Shown here in pieces: positions 44,735 through 55,376 of a DNA stretch of 64,000 nt. The notes beneath the pieces were generated by a model, which saw nothing but the letters and a program-made list of their open reading frames with translations, had not been told where the DNA came from and did no database searches. The translations under genes were made by a program, and so were the position numbers. How positions within the stretch are numbered: position 1 is the stretch's first letter; each line of letters opens with the position of its first letter. Source of the DNA: an uncultured bacterium (GTDB taxonomy: Bacteria > Actinomycetota > Coriobacteriia > Coriobacteriales > Eggerthellaceae); contig CAJMOJ010000002.1 in the NCBI GenBank assembly GCA_905215035.1, positions 1 through 64,000 on the forward strand, written 5' to 3'.

Positions 44735-46012
44735 TTAAGAAGCATCCTGCGGAATAGGGGGCAGCTGAACATGAGCGGCCGTATAACGCAAATATCCCAT
44801 TTGGATCCAACAACCCACACAATACATAGTGCATACCGTAGGAACAATCGTGAGACATCCTGGCAGCCAACAGATAAAAGTCAGAATTGCAGTAGCAACA
44901 AGCGCGCCTATATAGGGATGGTTTCCTTTGGAAAAATGAATACCAAGCGCAGCCCCCGCCAACGGAATTGCAAACAACCAGGTGGTCACCATGATGATGC
45001 CAAGCAGAGCTGCAATAGGCAAGCCGACTACCGTAATAGAAAGAATGATAAGTACAAGAGGCATAACAAGAAACGCCAAGAATCCACTTAAACAAGAACG
45101 ACCCATTCGATCACGCGTCATAATAGCCATTCGTTCGATGGGTTTGCGTCCAACCCACGTAAAGAGAGCTGTCAAGAGACTGTGCGAAGCCAAAGCAAAG
45201 AGCACCAATGCTATCCACATAAAAGACCCAAAGGGAAGCAAAGAGCTCAGGTCTGTTTGAAGTGCGAGGCCTGACGCGCTATCGCCTACCATTTCTTGCG
45301 TAGATCGTTTAACAATCTCTCCTACCGACGCACCTTCAGCAACCGTGAGATTAGCGTTTTCAGGAACACTTAGTTCTCCTGCAATCACTGCATTTTCTGT
45401 AAGCGTAATTGTCTCGGCATTGATGGTCACATCGCCTTCAATGGTTGCAGAAAAAATCACGTCATTACCACTGAGTGATGCTCCTAAATAGGTGCCTCCT
45501 GCTTTAATGGTTTTGCCTGCAACATAGAGCCCCTTTGCCGTCACATCTGAACCAGTTGTAATGTTCATGCCAGCGGCCGTGATATTATTCTCAACCTCAG
45601 TTTTAGTAATTGAAATGGTTTGCCCCGCAAGGCGCAATGATCCATTTATCGTAGTATCCGTAAATGAAAGACCATTACCAGCAGCACAAGCACTTCCATT
45701 GCCTTGCGCGCCTACCGTAAGCCCCGAAGCTTGCAGGGTATCTCCCGCCCAATAAAAATCAGTACCAATCTCTTTGTTGGTTACGGGAGCATTAATGACA
45801 AACAAATTGCCCGTGTAATGATCATTGATTACTGATGAGCCTTTTGATTGTGTTTGACTACTAAACGCATCAGCATGCGCACTCGCCGGAGCGCTGAATA
45901 GACCCAGCAAAAACACGCTCAAAATGACACTCAAAAATACCCCGCACACCCGTTGGCAAAACACGTGCTTAGCAGTATGGGATCGAGAAACACACGCTGG
46001 TACTACTTGCAT
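44735..46012 (-). CDS. exported bactofilin-like polymer domain with membrane tail
   Basis: 425 residues. A signal peptide (about 1-47) ends APASAHADA. A beta-helical, bactofilin-like region follows (about 60-240), with repeating turns such as NGSLRLAGQTISITKTEV and GDVTINAETITLTENA. Four or five membrane helices fill the C-terminus (about 265-400). Bactofilins are usually cytoplasmic polymers; an exported version with a membrane anchor is a known but less studied group (polymer-forming / DUF342-like). Possible role in envelope structure. AGGA precedes the ATG. No clear neighbour. Confidence 0.7.
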   Translation of the reverse strand: MQVVPACVSRSHTAKHVFCQRVCGVFLSVILSVFLLGLFSAPASAHADAFSSQTQSKGSSVINDHYTGNLFVINAPVTNKEIGTDFYWAGDTLQASGLTVGAQGNGSACAAGNGLSFTDTTINGSLRLAGQTISITKTEVENNITAAGMNITTGSDVTAKGLYVAGKTIKAGGTYLGASLSGNDVIFSATIEGDVTINAETITLTENAVIAGELSVPENANLTVAEGASVGEIVKRSTQEMVGDSASGLALQTDLSSLLPFGSFMWIALVLFALASHSLLTALFTWVGRKPIERMAIMTRDRMGRSCLSGFLAFLVMPLVLIILSITVVGLPIAALLGIIMVTTWLFAIPLAGAALGIHFSKGNHPYIGALVATAILTFICWLPGCLTIVPTVCTMYCVGCWIQMGYLRYTAAHVQLPPIPQDAS

Positions 46013-46090
46013 GAATAATCCTGTCTATGATCTTGTCGGTAACCTTATCGCAAATTATATCGAATGATTTTGTGCAACTATGCCAGCTTT

Positions 46091-46196
46091 ACCCATCGGG
46101 ACACATTGTATGCTGTTTCCATCGGAGCACGCTGCGTGCCATTTCCATCGGACACGTTATATGCAATTTCTATCGAGCGTGTTATATACAATGTGC
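46091..46196. repeat. 26-bp degenerate tandem repeat
   Basis: Three units of 25-26 bases open with CCATCGG and run to TTT (46091-about 46168), then a more diverged fourth (CTATCGAGCGTGTTATATAC). They lie between the bactofilin-like gene and the menE-menC stop codon. Confidence 0.7.
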
Positions 46197-46216
46197 TATA
46201 CACCATTTATTAGGTG

Positions 46217-48931
46217 CTATTTACTGAGCGTGACCGAGTCAATCATGATTGTTTCCAGATAATCCTTATCAAGTGAACAACCAATACCTGTCTCATACCC
46301 CTTTGGGTTCAAGAGCAGCTCCCCGTTGTTACACTCAAGCGCAGGATAGGCACAATCATGCTCAAAATACTCTGAATAATCAGCAAGATCGCCCGGCAAA
46401 TCCACACCCGCAAGCGTTTCAAATGCAGCATACGTACGCTTAGAAACACCCGTATCAAACATGCCGCCCATCCAAACTTGGAATCCTTGCTCTTCAGCAA
46501 AGTTCACAAAATCAAGAGAGGGTTGAATGCCGCCAAATTTAGAAATCTTCACGGCATAACAGCGTAAGTTTTCATATTCGAGCGATTCCATCATTTCTTG
46601 TGCGCTCACTACTGACTCATCTAAACAGATGGGTGTCGTAAGTGTCTCTTGCAATGTAGAAAGACGATCGAATAAACTACGCTGGCCTGATTGAGGAACA
46701 TAGTCAGGATCCAATGGCTCTTCTAAACAGGCAATAGCAAGACGATCTAACTTATACAGCGCGTCAAGCTGCGACTCATTAAATGATTGATTTGCGTCAA
46801 GGAAAATAGTGAGATCAGGATAGCGCTCACGAACTGCGCGTATTTTATCAACCGCTGAATTAGGTTCAATCTTGATTTTTACACGCTCATATCCCTGAGC
46901 AACCGCTGCATCAACAGCAGCAAGCGTTTCTTCGGTATCCATAATCCCAATAACAACGCCACCCAGTACGCGCTCGAGTGGAGCACCGCCTATTAACGCA
47001 CGAAGTGGCTTAGCGACTACCTTGCCATAGAGATCCCAGACCGCACACTCAACCGCGGATTTTGCCTGCGGAAAGTCCGCAATATCAGGAAACGTTGCAA
47101 AAGAACGTGATACTTCGGACGGATGCAAGTAGCGCTCGCTCATGACAATCTCGGCAATGTCATCGCGTACTACCACGTAATCTTCTTCCAAGGTCTCTGG
47201 CAAATACCAGTTTGTAGTAAACGAAACACATTCACCAATACCAGTACGTCCCGTCCAGTCACGAACTTCCACAAAGAACGATTCTCGAGTATCAACAACA
47301 CCTTTTGCTGTGGTGACCGGATGCGTAAAGTTTTGGCGAACCCGATACAGTGATACTGATTTTATGTCGATGCGCCTGTCGTAGCGCTGACGCAATTCTT
47401 GGGTATTGACTTTATTGGCTACCGTACGCGGAAATTCATCCATCACTAAAATGTGTTTGGGGTGATGCAAACTTGACATACGATCAGCGAGATACGCGTG
47501 AATATTGCGCGCAAATTCCTGCGGACATGAAGCGGCTTTAATACCGGTATCTTCAGGATAGAGCCAAGAATCTTTATGATCACGATCAATTGCTTCTGCT
47601 GAATAATCCGCCTCGATGAAAGCGACCGGACGATAGCCCCACTCTTCATCAGCAGTGCCAAAAACATAGGCATCTTTAACGCCAGGAATACGTAAGAGCT
47701 CCTCACGGATTTCTTCAGGATAGATATTTTCTCCCCCTGAAACAATAAGATCATGTACCCGCTCAAACACATGAAGTAATCCGTCGCTATCAATCATAGC
47801 GCGATCGCCCGTGACAAACCACTCATCAAGCGTAAAGGCAGCACGTGCATTCAGATACCCCGCAAACACGCCAGGACCTTTAACGTGAAGAGCGCCTACG
47901 CCTTTTTCATCAGGGCGCATAATATTGACGCGATAACCCTGCAAAAGCTCAAGTCCACCATCAAAAGAACGCGTCACACGAGAACAAGCAATCATGGAGC
48001 TTGTTTCAGTCATGCCATAACTTGCATACACCCGTGCCTTGGCACGCAGTGCCTTTTTGACCGTCTTATCATTGAGCGCAGAACCGCCTAATAAAATACA
48101 TGTGTACTGAGAGATGATCTTATCTTTGTCGTTTTCTAAGAGATCACGCAAGATCTTATCGACCACAGAGATATGCGTTACCTTAAAGGTCAATACATCA
48201 TTTAAGATGCTCTGAACCGAATAGCGTTTATACAAAATAAAAGGATTGCCATTCAACAAGCAGCGCACCACAATTTCAAGACCGCCCACATGGCACAAGG
48301 GAAGAACCAATTGCCATACACCCTTGCGCGGAACAAGCAAACGTTCATTTGCAGCAATCGCCGCCCCCATCAGATCCTTCCATAGCAACTTTGCTGCCTT
48401 AGGAGTACCTGAGGTACCTGAGGTAAACATGATGACACCACAAGAAGAGGGGTTATACGACTCTTCTTGCTCATGAGCAAAGTCGAGAATGCTCATAGTA
48501 TAAGAATTGACTGGAATCTGCCCATCGCCCAAACGAGAAAGCTCTAAAAGCTCCATTCCTAATGATTCAACGAGCGCGTTTTTAAGCGCTTGTTCAGTAA
48601 CGACTGGGATATCCTTTTGGTGCGTTGCCGTTTCAAGTTCCATCATGCGTACGTTACGCTCATCATCTGACAAACGAGGATTGAGTACCACCAAACTAAA
48701 TCCAGCATAAGCGCTTGCAAGAGCCATAATGACAAACTCAGCACAATTATACGAGTTAACCGCAAGGTATGTTCCTGCTTGATAACCCTGACGAATGAGC
48801 CCGCGTGCAAGTGCGGCAGAAGCAAGGCGCACCTGTCGATACGACAATCGCATGGTGCCAGATTCCAGCTGTGTGTAGAACATAGGTTGCGAACCATGCT
48901 CTTGGGCATACAGGGCCAATGTTTTAATCAC
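46217..48931 (-). CDS. fused O-succinylbenzoate-CoA ligase and O-succinylbenzoate synthase (MenE-MenC)
   Basis: 904 residues, two enzymes in one chain. The N-terminal part (about 1-510) is an acyl-CoA synthetase with the AMP motif MFTSGTSGTPKAAKL near 168, SYGMTETSSM and the late VSGGENIYPEEI; this matches MenE. The C-terminal part (about 525-904) is an enolase-superfamily MenC with KIKIEP, catalytic Lys and Asp/Glu/Asp ligands (LDANQS, CLEEPL, LDESVV) and KISKFGG. MenC makes O-succinylbenzoate, MenE activates it. No internal start is visible at the join, so this is a true fusion. The GTG start has AAGGAG upstream. Confidence 0.92.
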   Translation of the reverse strand: MIKTLALYAQEHGSQPMFYTQLESGTMRLSYRQVRLASAALARGLIRQGYQAGTYLAVNSYNCAEFVIMALASAYAGFSLVVLNPRLSDDERNVRMMELETATHQKDIPVVTEQALKNALVESLGMELLELSRLGDGQIPVNSYTMSILDFAHEQEESYNPSSCGVIMFTSGTSGTPKAAKLLWKDLMGAAIAANERLLVPRKGVWQLVLPLCHVGGLEIVVRCLLNGNPFILYKRYSVQSILNDVLTFKVTHISVVDKILRDLLENDKDKIISQYTCILLGGSALNDKTVKKALRAKARVYASYGMTETSSMIACSRVTRSFDGGLELLQGYRVNIMRPDEKGVGALHVKGPGVFAGYLNARAAFTLDEWFVTGDRAMIDSDGLLHVFERVHDLIVSGGENIYPEEIREELLRIPGVKDAYVFGTADEEWGYRPVAFIEADYSAEAIDRDHKDSWLYPEDTGIKAASCPQEFARNIHAYLADRMSSLHHPKHILVMDEFPRTVANKVNTQELRQRYDRRIDIKSVSLYRVRQNFTHPVTTAKGVVDTRESFFVEVRDWTGRTGIGECVSFTTNWYLPETLEEDYVVVRDDIAEIVMSERYLHPSEVSRSFATFPDIADFPQAKSAVECAVWDLYGKVVAKPLRALIGGAPLERVLGGVVIGIMDTEETLAAVDAAVAQGYERVKIKIEPNSAVDKIRAVRERYPDLTIFLDANQSFNESQLDALYKLDRLAIACLEEPLDPDYVPQSGQRSLFDRLSTLQETLTTPICLDESVVSAQEMMESLEYENLRCYAVKISKFGGIQPSLDFVNFAEEQGFQVWMGGMFDTGVSKRTYAAFETLAGVDLPGDLADYSEYFEHDCAYPALECNNGELLLNPKGYETGIGCSLDKDYLETIMIDSVTLSK

Positions 48932-49128
48932 GAATCAAACTCCTTGCGATACATGCCTTACCATACCTGCTTACCGTAATCGATGAACAGCGCATGGTTA
49001 TTAGCTCTTCTTGTCTGTTGATAAGAAGGCAACAAAATACAACAGTACTGTTAAGCTATCATGCCTTATCAAGCATTATTTATGCCTCACTGCTGCCAGC
49101 CTATCCCAACGAATAGTTTTACCAAACA

Positions 49129-50925
49129 TCAGGGAAATTTAGGGAATTTGCTAAAGTCAGGATCACGCTTTTCTTTGAACGCGTCACGACCCTCCATAGC
49201 TTCTTCGGTTGTGTAGTAGAGCAAGGTGGCATCCCCACCAAATTGTTGTAAGCCAGCCAACCCATCCGTAGCAGCATTAAATGATGCTTTCATAAAACGC
49301 AGCGCTGTCGCTGAATGTTTCAAGATCTCACGACACCATGAAACCGTCTCAGCCTCCAAGTCATCAAAAGGAACAACCGCATTAACCATTCCCATATCAA
49401 GTGCCTCTTGCGCACTGTATTGACGACACAAATACCAAATCTCACGTGCTTTTTTCTGCCCCACAATAGCAGCTAAATAACCCGCACCATATCCCGCATC
49501 GAAACTGCCTACCTTAGGACCTGTCTGTCCAAACTTAGCAGTATCAGCGGCAATGGTGAGATCGCACAGAATTTGCAAGATATTACCGCCGCCGATTGAA
49601 TAGCCATTGCACATGCAAATCACTGGCTTAGGGATTACACGAATCAAACGCTGCACATCTAAAATATTTAAACGAGGAATACTGTCAGCACCAACATAAC
49701 CACCGTTACCGCGCACCTTTTGGTCACCGCCAGAACAAAATGCCTCATCCTCATGGCGACCACCATGATTTGCTCCTGTCAAAATAATGACACCAATAGA
49801 AGCATCATCACGCGCTACACTAAATGCGTCATAGAGCTCCATAGCAGTGAGCGGTGTAAATGCATTACGACGCTCGGGACGATTGATGGTAATTTTAGCA
49901 ATCCCATCAAGTGTCTGATATATGATCTCTTGATAGTCCTTACCGTTTACCCAGGGGAATTGACTCATTTCATTCCTTCCCTTTGATGACAGAGACGAAC
50001 CCTGCTTGTTGCTTAAATCTTCTGGATATAAATCAACTTCTTTAAGAAAGGTTGTTACCACCGCAACAAGTTCATCGCACGCTTCTACATGCACATTGTG
50101 TCCCGCCTCAGGAATCACTGCATAATTAGTGACGCCAGGTTTATCGCGCTTGAACAGGTCTGCCATGGCCAACTTTCGCACCATTTCAGAATAGCGTACA
50201 TCAGCGCCGCCTGCTAGGAAAAGCGTCGGCAGATTAAGCTCATCAAGAGCTGGACGCATATTTTCCATACGATATTGACCTGCTTGCGATAAACAAAGTG
50301 CCAAGGCGATGGGGTTATTAGCAAGACGCTCTTCTCGTAAGGCCACCCGAAGAACTTCGGGCAGAGCACGCTGGGTTTCAAATAACGGCAACTGCTCCCA
50401 AAAATCAACAAACGCCTCCATACCCTCTTGCAAGCGATCAATGTGCGCACGCACCTTATCCGCCATAACAAGGCGCTCTTCTTCATCTTCAGGACCAAGA
50501 CCAGCAGACTCAAGCAGAAGTGCAGAAAAGCAACCGGGATAGGTCGTTGCTGCAATTTCTGCAATACGACCGCCCATTGAATACCCGTACAGAATGGGTT
50601 TTGTTTGATTGCCGCGTGCCTGCAAGGCAGCAACAATCGTTAATACTTGATCAAGAGCACCTTCGAACGTAAAGGCACGCTCATCAAGCGAAGCCAAAGT
50701 GGTTTTGCCGTGTCCTACCAAATCCGGTGCTACCACATAAAACACATCGGCAAACTGCTGCGCAAACGCTTCCCAGCTTGCTCCTGTTTGCATAAATCCA
50801 TGCAAAAGAATGAGGGGTGGATTATCAGGATCTCCCCATGCATATACGTGTGTTGTCACGGCAACATCGGCCGCAATCCCTTCAACACGCCATTCTTGCC
50901 TTGTCTGCGAACATGATTGAGACAC
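49129..50925 (-). CDS. fused MenH-like hydrolase and naphthoate synthase (MenH-MenB)
   Basis: 598 residues. Residues 1-310 form an alpha/beta hydrolase with HGFMQTG near the N-terminus, nucleophile Ser116 in GYSMGG and a late His in [11 protein letters not shown], consistent with SHCHC synthase (MenH). Residues 320-598 form a full MenB: opening [13 protein letters not shown], then [27 protein letters not shown] and the C-terminal family end. MenH makes SHCHC and MenB makes DHNA-CoA. Unlike the MenE-MenC fusion, the MenB part has its own Met codon with a strong ribosome binding site. The GTG start has GGAAGGAG upstream. Confidence 0.9.
   Translation of the reverse strand: MSQSCSQTRQEWRVEGIAADVAVTTHVYAWGDPDNPPLILLHGFMQTGASWEAFAQQFADVFYVVAPDLVGHGKTTLASLDERAFTFEGALDQVLTIVAALQARGNQTKPILYGYSMGGRIAEIAATTYPGCFSALLLESAGLGPEDEEERLVMADKVRAHIDRLQEGMEAFVDFWEQLPLFETQRALPEVLRVALREERLANNPIALALCLSQAGQYRMENMRPALDELNLPTLFLAGGADVRYSEMVRKLAMADLFKRDKPGVTNYAVIPEAGHNVHVEACDELVAVVTTFLKEVDLYPEDLSNKQGSSLSSKGRNEMSQFPWVNGKDYQEIIYQTLDGIAKITINRPERRNAFTPLTAMELYDAFSVARDDASIGVIILTGANHGGRHEDEAFCSGGDQKVRGNGGYVGADSIPRLNILDVQRLIRVIPKPVICMCNGYSIGGGNILQILCDLTIAADTAKFGQTGPKVGSFDAGYGAGYLAAIVGQKKAREIWYLCRQYSAQEALDMGMVNAVVPFDDLEAETVSWCREILKHSATALRFMKASFNAATDGLAGLQQFGGDATLLYYTTEEAMEGRDAFKEKRDPDFSKFPKFP
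49966..49985 (-). promoter_or_regulatory. internal ribosome binding site and start for MenB
   Basis: Within the fused gene AAGGGAAGGA stands six bases before an ATG (49968-49966) that opens the standard MenB N-terminus. A separate MenB may be made in addition to the fusion. Confidence 0.65.
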
Positions 50926-50970
50926 GTGTCTAATTCTCCTTCCCTTTCTTTACGGTATCGATGCTGTATG

Positions 50971-51113
50971 TGTCCTGCGCTTGTATGCTTCCTGCGTTGT
51001 ATATTTCCTGTGCTACTTGCTTTTGTGTTGCTTACTTTTGTGTTGCTTGTTTCTGTACTGCATACTTTCCGTACTACATACTTTCGCATCGCTTACTTCT
51101 GTACTGCATAGTT
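50971..51113. repeat. 15-bp degenerate tandem repeat
   Basis: About nine to ten units of 15-16 bases (near TACTTTTGTGTTGCT) fill the spacer between menD and the menH-menB gene. Units differ at several positions. No gene or terminator found. Confidence 0.75.
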
Positions 51114-51130
51114 CCTACAGGGCGCATCTT

Positions 51131-52909
51131 CTACAGCCGATATGTCCCATAGCGATCGGTTACTCCTTCAAGCGGGAGCGCAATTTCAAGCAAACTTATA
51201 CCAGGGTGCGCATAGCTTTTTTCAAGCGCCCCATAACATTCAGCTGCTGAGCCTACTCGCGTATAATCAAGCGCAAAGGTATGCGCAGCAGCCTCAAAAT
51301 TAGTAGCATGAGGTGTTAAAAACAAACGTTCAAAATATGCTTCATCTGATTTTTGTGGAAGCATGTCAAAAATTGCTCCCCCCTGATTATTTAAAAGCAC
51401 AATTGTCACTTGCACCGGCTTTGCTTCTGCGCAGACGCTGCGCCGCTCAAACTCTGCTTGAAGTGCAAGAGCATTCAAATCATGTAAGAGCGACAAATCT
51501 CCAATAACAAGAGTTGTATGATCAAACGCTTGCGCTGCACCCAGTGCAGAACTCACTGTCCCATCGATGCCATTGAGACCGCGGTTTGCCAATAAGGTTA
51601 TTTGCTTATCATCGCGACCGGTATAGAACATATCAAAAGCACGAATTGTCATTGAATTTGCGCTGAAAATAAGCGAATCTGCGGGTGCAGCATCAAGAAT
51701 TGCCCTGATGTAGGTTCCCTCAAAATCAGCGGCTCCCGTAGTCCGCACCGCATCAAGTTTTTCTTGCGCTTGGATCTGACGCAAGGACCACGCATGGAGT
51801 GCTTCACCACGATGAGATCCCTGAGGAGAATCAGGCAAAGATGCAGTGTCTAAGAGCGATGAGACAAACGAGGCTGGCGTCACGGGAATAAACACAGCCG
51901 TCTGCGCGTTGAAATCGCGCGTCGCAAAAGGATCAACCACTATTTGCGGATGCGCATGCTCTTCCAAATACCGCGTCACTGACTTTGATACGGGATATCG
52001 TCCAAATCTAATAACCGTATCAAAATCAGGAAGCGTGCCACCTGCAAACAGCGTATCAGCCGTCGTAATGACTGAAGGATGGCTGTAGGAGCGCAGATTT
52101 GAAAGAGGATCAGCAATCAGTGGCGCATCAAGATATTCTGCTAACGCAAACAAACATGCTGCTTCAATATCTTGTTCTTCAGGAGAGATATGTTCAGAAA
52201 ATGTCTTTTCACCGCAAAGAATAAGAGGGTGTCTTGTAGCAAGCCAATCGATTAGCTCACGCGCCTGCTCCTCTTCAAGCTCAGGATGTGCCGAGCAAAG
52301 TGGTGGCAGTGGTGTTGTGATGCGCCCTATACTAAAAAGCTCTTCCACTAACAGGTCAGGTTTTAGTGGCTCATCAAAAGGAAAATTCACATGAGCCGGC
52401 CCTCGTGAAACTCCTGATGCGCCAACCGCAATACAAACTTCGCGTGCAATTTGACGTGCGTAGGCAATGTGCTCAACGTCAGCATCTGGTTCAGGCATGT
52501 TCCAAAATCCTTGAACATGATCAGAAAATGTCTTTAGCTGATCAAACGTTTGCGGTGCACCTAATTGTTGTAATCGTGTTGGTCGGTCACCCGACAACAC
52601 AATAAGGGGGATACGCGATGACTCTGCCTCAACAACAGCAGGGTAATAATTGGCAAGTGCGGTTCCTGAGGTACAAATAACTGCGACAGGTTTTTGTTTT
52701 GCACGTGCTAGGCCAAGCGCAAAAAATGCAGCCCCACGCTCATCAATATCAACATACAGTGACATATCAGAAGCATGCGCCACCATAGCAAGTGCTGTTG
52801 AACGAGACCCCGGACTCACTACGACATCTTCAACGCCACATCGCATAAGTTCATCAAAAAAAGCAGACACATACAGCGCTGTTGCTTGGGCATGGCTCCT
52901 TTGTGTCAT
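51131..52909 (-). CDS. menD: SEPHCHC synthase (MenD)
   Basis: 592 residues, thiamine-diphosphate enzyme. CGVEDVVVSPGSRSTALAM is the MenD start signature, with the conserved Glu in VDIDERGAAF and FFALG; the C-terminal ThDP region has the GLNGIDGTVSSALG motif and VIGDLSLLHDLNAL. It joins 2-oxoglutarate to isochorismate, the committed menaquinone step after MenF. The length is normal. AGAGGAT precedes the ATG. It lies between menF and the menH-menB fusion on the same strand. Confidence 0.95.
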   Translation of the reverse strand: MTQRSHAQATALYVSAFFDELMRCGVEDVVVSPGSRSTALAMVAHASDMSLYVDIDERGAAFFALGLARAKQKPVAVICTSGTALANYYPAVVEAESSRIPLIVLSGDRPTRLQQLGAPQTFDQLKTFSDHVQGFWNMPEPDADVEHIAYARQIAREVCIAVGASGVSRGPAHVNFPFDEPLKPDLLVEELFSIGRITTPLPPLCSAHPELEEEQARELIDWLATRHPLILCGEKTFSEHISPEEQDIEAACLFALAEYLDAPLIADPLSNLRSYSHPSVITTADTLFAGGTLPDFDTVIRFGRYPVSKSVTRYLEEHAHPQIVVDPFATRDFNAQTAVFIPVTPASFVSSLLDTASLPDSPQGSHRGEALHAWSLRQIQAQEKLDAVRTTGAADFEGTYIRAILDAAPADSLIFSANSMTIRAFDMFYTGRDDKQITLLANRGLNGIDGTVSSALGAAQAFDHTTLVIGDLSLLHDLNALALQAEFERRSVCAEAKPVQVTIVLLNNQGGAIFDMLPQKSDEAYFERLFLTPHATNFEAAAHTFALDYTRVGSAAECYGALEKSYAHPGISLLEIALPLEGVTDRYGTYRL

Positions 52910-53050
52910 AACTACGATCCTCTTTCCGTATCCTTTTATATTTCACGCCATACATCGTGTTCCTGACGGTGCTTTAACAACGTCCTTAACAACATCTATA
53001 AAATCTCCGCAGCTACTTCAGAACTTACGAATCAAACGTAGGGTTTCTCT

Positions 53051-54301
53051 TTACTGGCCTGAAAACGCTGTCAATATCGTTTGGAGCTTCAGATTAGTTT
53101 CTTCATATTCGTCACGGGCACAGGATCCGTCAATAACACCGCACCCTGCATAGATCCAACCGCGTTCACCATCAAAGACGCCACTTCTAATAGCAACAAC
53201 AAAAGATCCATCGCCTGATCCATCAATAAATCCAACTGCTCCACCAAAAAAGCCACGATTATACGACTCGACTTCTCGCAAGCACTTGAGCGCTTCCCCC
53301 ACAGGAGCGCCAGCGAGCGCGGGAGTAGGATGCAGTTGTGATACGAGTGAAGGAAGCGTACGCCCGCTCATAATGCGCGCATGTACGGGCGTCATCAAGT
53401 GTTGCAACTGGCGCAATTCCACCACACATGGATTTTTAGGGATGTCCACGTCATAGCAATTTCGTCCAAACACTTCTCGCATAAAATGAACCACGTATTC
53501 GTGTTCACACCGATTTTTTGGATCCGCCATAAGCTGCTCTGCCAAAAGAAATGTTGTTTCAGCCGTATTGCCAGCAGCAGTTGTGCCAGCAAGACACATA
53601 CTCTCAACCGCTGATCCTTGTTTTTCCACTAACAACTCTGGTGTGCATCCGCAGAAAAATACATCCCCGTAGCGATACATAAACACCGTTCCCTGTGCTG
53701 ACCCATCAATCAAATTAATCAACACATCTTTAGACGAAAACGGTTCATGCGCTACCACTTCAACACGACGCGAAGGAACAATTTTGTCGATGCGTCCCGA
53801 GTGAATTGCCGCAAGCGACTTTTCAATCAGCGTCTCCCAATCAGAAAATTCATCATCGATTCGATCAAAAGCAATCGATTGTTGCTGCCTGGGCTGCGCT
53901 TCTTGAGCATGACGACAAAACCGCGCAACGCGCCCTTCATAAACAGGTCCCAAACTATTTACTTGAAGATAGACCCCTGTCTCATCTTCTAACAGCACCA
54001 ACTCTGGAAGCATAAAACGCAAGTTTGGGAAAGCCTGCATCATCTCATCAGCAGGCTTAGGATTATCTGCATCAAAACGAGAAAAGGAGAAGAATACGGG
54101 TGGTTTTTCAATTGCTCCCTGCAAAACCTGGTCAGCATCATTCAAGGACGTTAACGCAATGCAGCGACCAAGGCCCATCGCACGTCGTGGTTTCTGTTTA
54201 TCGTAATAAACGAACTGATCCGTAAAACCTTTTTGGAGTGTGCAAAACGCATCCACTATATCTGCCTGCAAAGCAACGGTATGTGAAAAGACTTTAGTCA
54301 T
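53051..54301 (-). CDS. menF: isochorismate synthase (MenF)
   Basis: 416 residues of the chorismate-binding family. The C-terminal half has the typical run: GRIDKIVPSRR, GSAQGTVFMYRYGD, CTPELLV, LAGTTAAGNT, the metal and chorismate residues in HEYVV, QHLMTPV, LHPTPALAG, and FFGGAVGFIDGSGDGSFVVAIRSG, and a final EEYEETNLKL-like Glu motif. It converts chorismate to isochorismate for MenD. It opens the menaquinone block and is 140 bases from menD. Cytosolic. Confidence 0.93.
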   Translation of the reverse strand: MTKVFSHTVALQADIVDAFCTLQKGFTDQFVYYDKQKPRRAMGLGRCIALTSLNDADQVLQGAIEKPPVFFSFSRFDADNPKPADEMMQAFPNLRFMLPELVLLEDETGVYLQVNSLGPVYEGRVARFCRHAQEAQPRQQQSIAFDRIDDEFSDWETLIEKSLAAIHSGRIDKIVPSRRVEVVAHEPFSSKDVLINLIDGSAQGTVFMYRYGDVFFCGCTPELLVEKQGSAVESMCLAGTTAAGNTAETTFLLAEQLMADPKNRCEHEYVVHFMREVFGRNCYDVDIPKNPCVVELRQLQHLMTPVHARIMSGRTLPSLVSQLHPTPALAGAPVGEALKCLREVESYNRGFFGGAVGFIDGSGDGSFVVAIRSGVFDGERGWIYAGCGVIDGSCARDEYEETNLKLQTILTAFSGQ

Positions 54302-54417
54302 AGCGTCTCATACCATCCTTACTGTGCAACCAGCGCCTACTATCTTGATGTTCGTATTACTACTTACCACTCGAATAGCAAGCGCGCCACTCATATACCT
54401 ACGATCCGTACCGTTAC

Positions 54418-55359
54418 TTACGAAAGCAACTTAGACTGATCCCAAAGCGCTTGAAGCTCTTCTGTGGAAAGGTCTTCAATACGACATCCCATACCGTAAG
54501 CAACACCCTCCATGAAGGCCCAGCGCGTACGGAATTTTTTACAGGTTGCCCGCAACGCACTTTCTGCGTCAATCCCCATTTTGCGCCCTACATTTACTAG
54601 ACTAAAAAGTACATCTCCAAGCTCAAGCTCAACATCGTGCGCATCGGTCGAATTTTGTTCCACCTTACCCTTTGTATCTTTAGGTGCACGTGCATAGGCT
54701 TCTTTAAGCTCTTGAATTTCTTCAGCAACTTGCTCCCACACTGCATCAAGCGTTTCCCATTCAAACCCAGCAGAAACCGCTTTGCGCGAAATCTTTTGTG
54801 CCTGCATAAGAGCTGGAAATGACGTAGGAACGCTCGCGAGAAGTCCCGCGGGCTCAGTTGCATCTAGCGAGGAACTCGATGCGTCTTGTTTAGCGCGCTC
54901 GTCATTGAGTTTGACCTGATCCCAAAGAGCCAACACTTCACTTGCATTTGCTGCTTGCGCATCGCCAAATACATGAGGATGACGATGAATCATTTTGGCA
55001 TTAACATCGCGTACCACATCAGTAATGGTGAACTCATGAGCATCTGCTGCAATTTGGGATTGCAGCACAACCTGCAAAAGCACATCGCCCAACTCTTCAC
55101 GTAAATGATCCCAATTGGAAGCTTCGATGGTATCAAGAGCCTCGTACGCCTCTTCAATCATATTTTTGGCAATGCTTTGATGAGTTTGCTCTCTATCCCA
55201 GGGGCATCCGTGCGGCGCGCGCAGCGTTGCAATGGTATCAACAAATTCGCCAAATGCTGGGGCAGCACTTTCTGCGTACGAACATCCTTGCTCTTCATGT
55301 GCGTGCGCGTCTAATGGTTGTACGTTTGGCTCTGTTGCACTCATAGTGATCGTATCCAT
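54418..55359 (-). CDS. mazG: MazG nucleoside triphosphate pyrophosphohydrolase
   Basis: 313 residues. The first MazG domain carries GCPWDREQTHQSI and the metal-binding EEAYEALD and EELGDVLLQ Glu-rich helices; the second domain follows with ELELGDVLFSLVNVGRKMG, all hallmarks of bacterial MazG. It removes aberrant or excess NTPs. It lies 17 bases from the ACT-domain gene in an apparent operon. The start may be the ATG at 55359 or six codons later; neither has a strong ribosome binding site. Confidence 0.93.
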   Translation of the reverse strand: MDTITMSATEPNVQPLDAHAHEEQGCSYAESAAPAFGEFVDTIATLRAPHGCPWDREQTHQSIAKNMIEEAYEALDTIEASNWDHLREELGDVLLQVVLQSQIAADAHEFTITDVVRDVNAKMIHRHPHVFGDAQAANASEVLALWDQVKLNDERAKQDASSSSLDATEPAGLLASVPTSFPALMQAQKISRKAVSAGFEWETLDAVWEQVAEEIQELKEAYARAPKDTKGKVEQNSTDAHDVELELGDVLFSLVNVGRKMGIDAESALRATCKKFRTRWAFMEGVAYGMGCRIEDLSTEELQALWDQSKLLS

Positions 55360-55376
55360 GACTACTACACTGTCAA

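Noticed and set aside
46091..46196. CRISPR array
   Set aside because: The repeats are contiguous, only 25-26 bases long, degenerate, and without unique spacers between them.
50856..51089. Small basic protein encoded across the 15-bp repeats
   Set aside because: The frame is open only because the repeat unit is a multiple of three; the product is a low-complexity run overlapping the menH-menB start.
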